Positions 62,832-64,000 of a stretch of DNA of 64,000 nucleotides are shown here, one piece after another. The number at the start of each line of letters is the position of its first letter. Within the stretch, counting starts at the first letter, position 1. The notes under the pieces are model-generated. The model saw only the letters and a list, made by a program, of their open reading frames with translations. It had not been told where the DNA came from and did not search any database. A program made the position numbers and the translations under genes. Source of the DNA: Mediterranea sp. (in: CFB group bacteria) (GTDB lineage: Bacteria; Bacteroidota; Bacteroidia; Bacteroidales; Bacteroidaceae); the NCBI GenBank assembly GCA_031261785.1, contig JAISIZ010000108.1, forward strand, positions 27,964-91,963, given 5' to 3'.

Positions 62832-63395
62832 TTAGATCCGTTCCACGTAGCCCTTTGGCATATCCACACAGGCACAGCCCAGCATGTCCAGCCGGACAGC
62901 AATTTGCGACTTCCCCTTGAACTCCCACAGCTCACCTTCCAGTCCGGTGAGAGGGCCTTTGATGACGCGCACAGCTACGCCTTTCTCCAAGGGTGCCTCG
63001 TTGATGGAGACGGTGGTCTCGGAGTAGTCGAGCATGAAGCGGAATCGCTCCATCTGGTCGTCGGGGATGATGGTGGGTTTACCCTCACCGCGCATCACCA
63101 TGTACCGGCTCACGGCCGAGAGCGTCAACACTTCGCGTCGCTCGGTAGGGTCGGCGTGCACGAATATCATCATGGGGATGAGTACCCGTTCCACCGTTTT
63201 CCGCCGGTCGCTCCACTGGTGTACTTCTTGCTGGACAGGGACAAAATTTTCGATGCCCATTTGGCCCAAGCGTTGGCTCACTTTCCTTTCGTGGTGCATC
63301 TTGACGTATGCCGCGTACCAACGTTTAGAGCGAGCTACGCTATTCCCTGTCCCAATGGAGACAGCAGCCGGAAACTCTTCTATCGCTTGACTCAT
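62832..63395 (-). CDS. UpxY-like NusG-family transcription antiterminator
   Basis: 187 aa from the ATG at 63395 (MSQAIEEFP); in-frame codons upstream read through the promoter. NGN domain (~25-125: KRWYAAYVKMHHERKVSQRLGQMGIENFVPVQQEVHQWSDRRKTVERVLIPMMIFVHAD split by the usual FVP motif) and C-terminal KOW domain (GVAVRVIKGPLTGLEGELWEF). UpxY proteins load on RNA polymerase in the 5' leader and prevent early termination across long capsule operons. First gene of the operon. No UpxZ-like inhibitor gene follows. Confidence 0.9.
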   Translation of the reverse strand: MSQAIEEFPAAVSIGTGNSVARSKRWYAAYVKMHHERKVSQRLGQMGIENFVPVQQEVHQWSDRRKTVERVLIPMMIFVHADPTERREVLTLSAVSRYMVMRGEGKPTIIPDDQMERFRFMLDYSETTVSINEAPLEKGVAVRVIKGPLTGLEGELWEFKGKSQIAVRLDMLGCACVDMPKGYVERI

Positions 63396-63457
63396 AAATT
63401 TCTCTCCGCTTTGTCCGCCATTCCGTTTTGAGAACAGATGGAAAACAAAATCGACGG

Positions 63458-63490
63458 CAAAGATAAACAAAAGGAGAGAAAAAACGCAAA
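63458..63490 (-). promoter_or_regulatory. capsule operon promoter
   Basis: On the minus strand TTTG (63487-63490), 21-bp spacer, TATCTTTG (63458-63465): a full match to the Bacteroidetes consensus. It lies 63 bp before the antiterminator ATG and leaves a ~55-nt leader. No flanking inverted repeats were seen, so it does not look invertible. Confidence 0.8.
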
Positions 63491-63689
63491 AAAAAGAAGA
63501 TTTAAAAAAGAGACGCAACATGTTTGTAATACATGTTTCAATCCAATGACCGGCAATCAAAGGGCGGCAAATGCCGATTGGGATACGGATTTCGTGGATT
63601 TCGTAAGTTCCATCCCCTCTTGAGGGCAAAATGGGACGCATACAGCGCGTCGCGTTCGTTCCCGTCCGGACGGCTCCTCCTTTTGTCGG

Positions 63690-64000
63690 GAAGAAATATA
63701 CCGGGTATTTTTCGTCCCGCTGCCGTCTTGGAGAAATATACCGGGTATTTTTTCGTCCCGCTGCCGTCTTGGAGAAATATACCGGGTATTTTTTGTCCCG
63801 CTGCCGTCGCGGAGTGATATACCGGGTATTTTTTCGTCTCGCTGCCGTCTTGGGGAAATATACCGGGTATATTTCGTCCCGCCGCCGTCTTGGAGAAATA
63901 TACCGGGTATTTTTTAGTCTCGCCAGCCTCCGCAGAGAAATATACCGGGTATATTTCGTCTCGCTGCCGTCTTGGGGAAATATACCGGGTATATTTCGTC
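63690..64000. repeat. tandem array, ~41-bp unit, at least 8 copies, runs off the window
   Basis: The palindrome ATACCGGGTAT starts at 63698, 63738, 63779, 63819, 63860, 63900, 63942 and 63982, spacing 40-42 bp. Between copies lies (T)TTTCGTCCCGCTGCCGTCTTGG with small changes. All units differ slightly. The palindrome is the most conserved part. No coding frame of gene-like character. Confidence 0.92.

Noticed and set aside
63396-63641. N-terminal extension of the UpxY-like protein by 82 codons
   Set aside because: It would read through the consensus promoter and an A/T-rich leader; NusG-family proteins start near the chosen ATG.
63396-63690. Invertible promoter (phase variation) for the capsule locus
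   Set aside because: No inverted repeats flanking the promoter could be found by eye within ~150 bp on either side.

Overview
This is a GC-rich Bacteroidales chromosome segment (phylum Bacteroidota). The evidence is three-fold: two SusC/SusD outer-membrane glycan-import pairs with DUF5000/DUF4998-type lipoproteins; promoters of the TTTG...TAnnTTTG type; and a capsule/exopolysaccharide operon headed by a NusG-like antiterminator of the UpxY family. The high GC content points to a Tannerella/Parabacteroides-like lineage rather than a typical Bacteroides, but genus is an inference I cannot test here.

Layout. 1-1,035: the end of a sensor histidine kinase, then a gene-free stretch with a 58-bp inverted repeat, a 41-bp-period tandem array and a terminator. 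1,036-6,825 (minus): a SusD/SusC pair and a membrane-tethered AraC-type regulator whose receiver domain lacks its phosphoacceptor Asp. 6,826-7,071: a divergent control region with four helically phased copies of TGTACGATT. 7,072-25,053 (plus): an unbroken 11-gene polysaccharide-utilisation operon (ROK sugar kinase, NagB-like deaminase, MFS permease, GH18-ThuA fusion, GH9, ThuA, beta-helix/beta-propeller protein, SusC, SusD, two surface lipoproteins). The enzymes fit use of an amino-sugar glycan. 25,054-30,325: an AT-richer accessory island with a stand-alone winged helix, small ORFs, a tandem array of five paralogous ~100-170-aa proteins with ATGA-type overlaps plus a sixth, frameshifted copy, a second 41-bp-period tandem array, and an AbiEi antitoxin whose AbiEii toxin has decayed. 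The island lies against the 3' end of a tRNA-Ser(CGA).

30,564-42,490 is mostly housekeeping: tRNA-Ser, a response regulator with a dead HisKA tail, a YbiT-like ABC-F protein, grpE-dnaJ, a coupled TPR/ruvA/DUF3843-like operon, pgk, nth and pheS. An Rpn-family nuclease follows at 42,766-43,644.

43,759-63,395 (minus, transcribed from a promoter near 63,460) is a surface-polysaccharide locus: upxY-like antiterminator, ugd, rfbA, rfbC, SGNH hydrolase, Wzx flippase, Wzy-like polymerase, four glycosyltransferases, three hexapeptide acyltransferases and a YdjC-like deacetylase. It contains a compact set of acyl-chain genes (MAT, ACP, SDR reductase, KAS III, GNAT-like transferase). I infer that these make a short beta-hydroxyacyl (for example 3-hydroxybutyryl) group and attach it to the glycan. 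Toxin-antitoxin modules (HigBA-like, HEPN/MNT, and a RelB antitoxin with a shattered YafQ-like toxin) sit among the sugar-nucleotide genes. The window ends in a third tandem array of ~41-bp period (63,690-64,000) that runs off the end.
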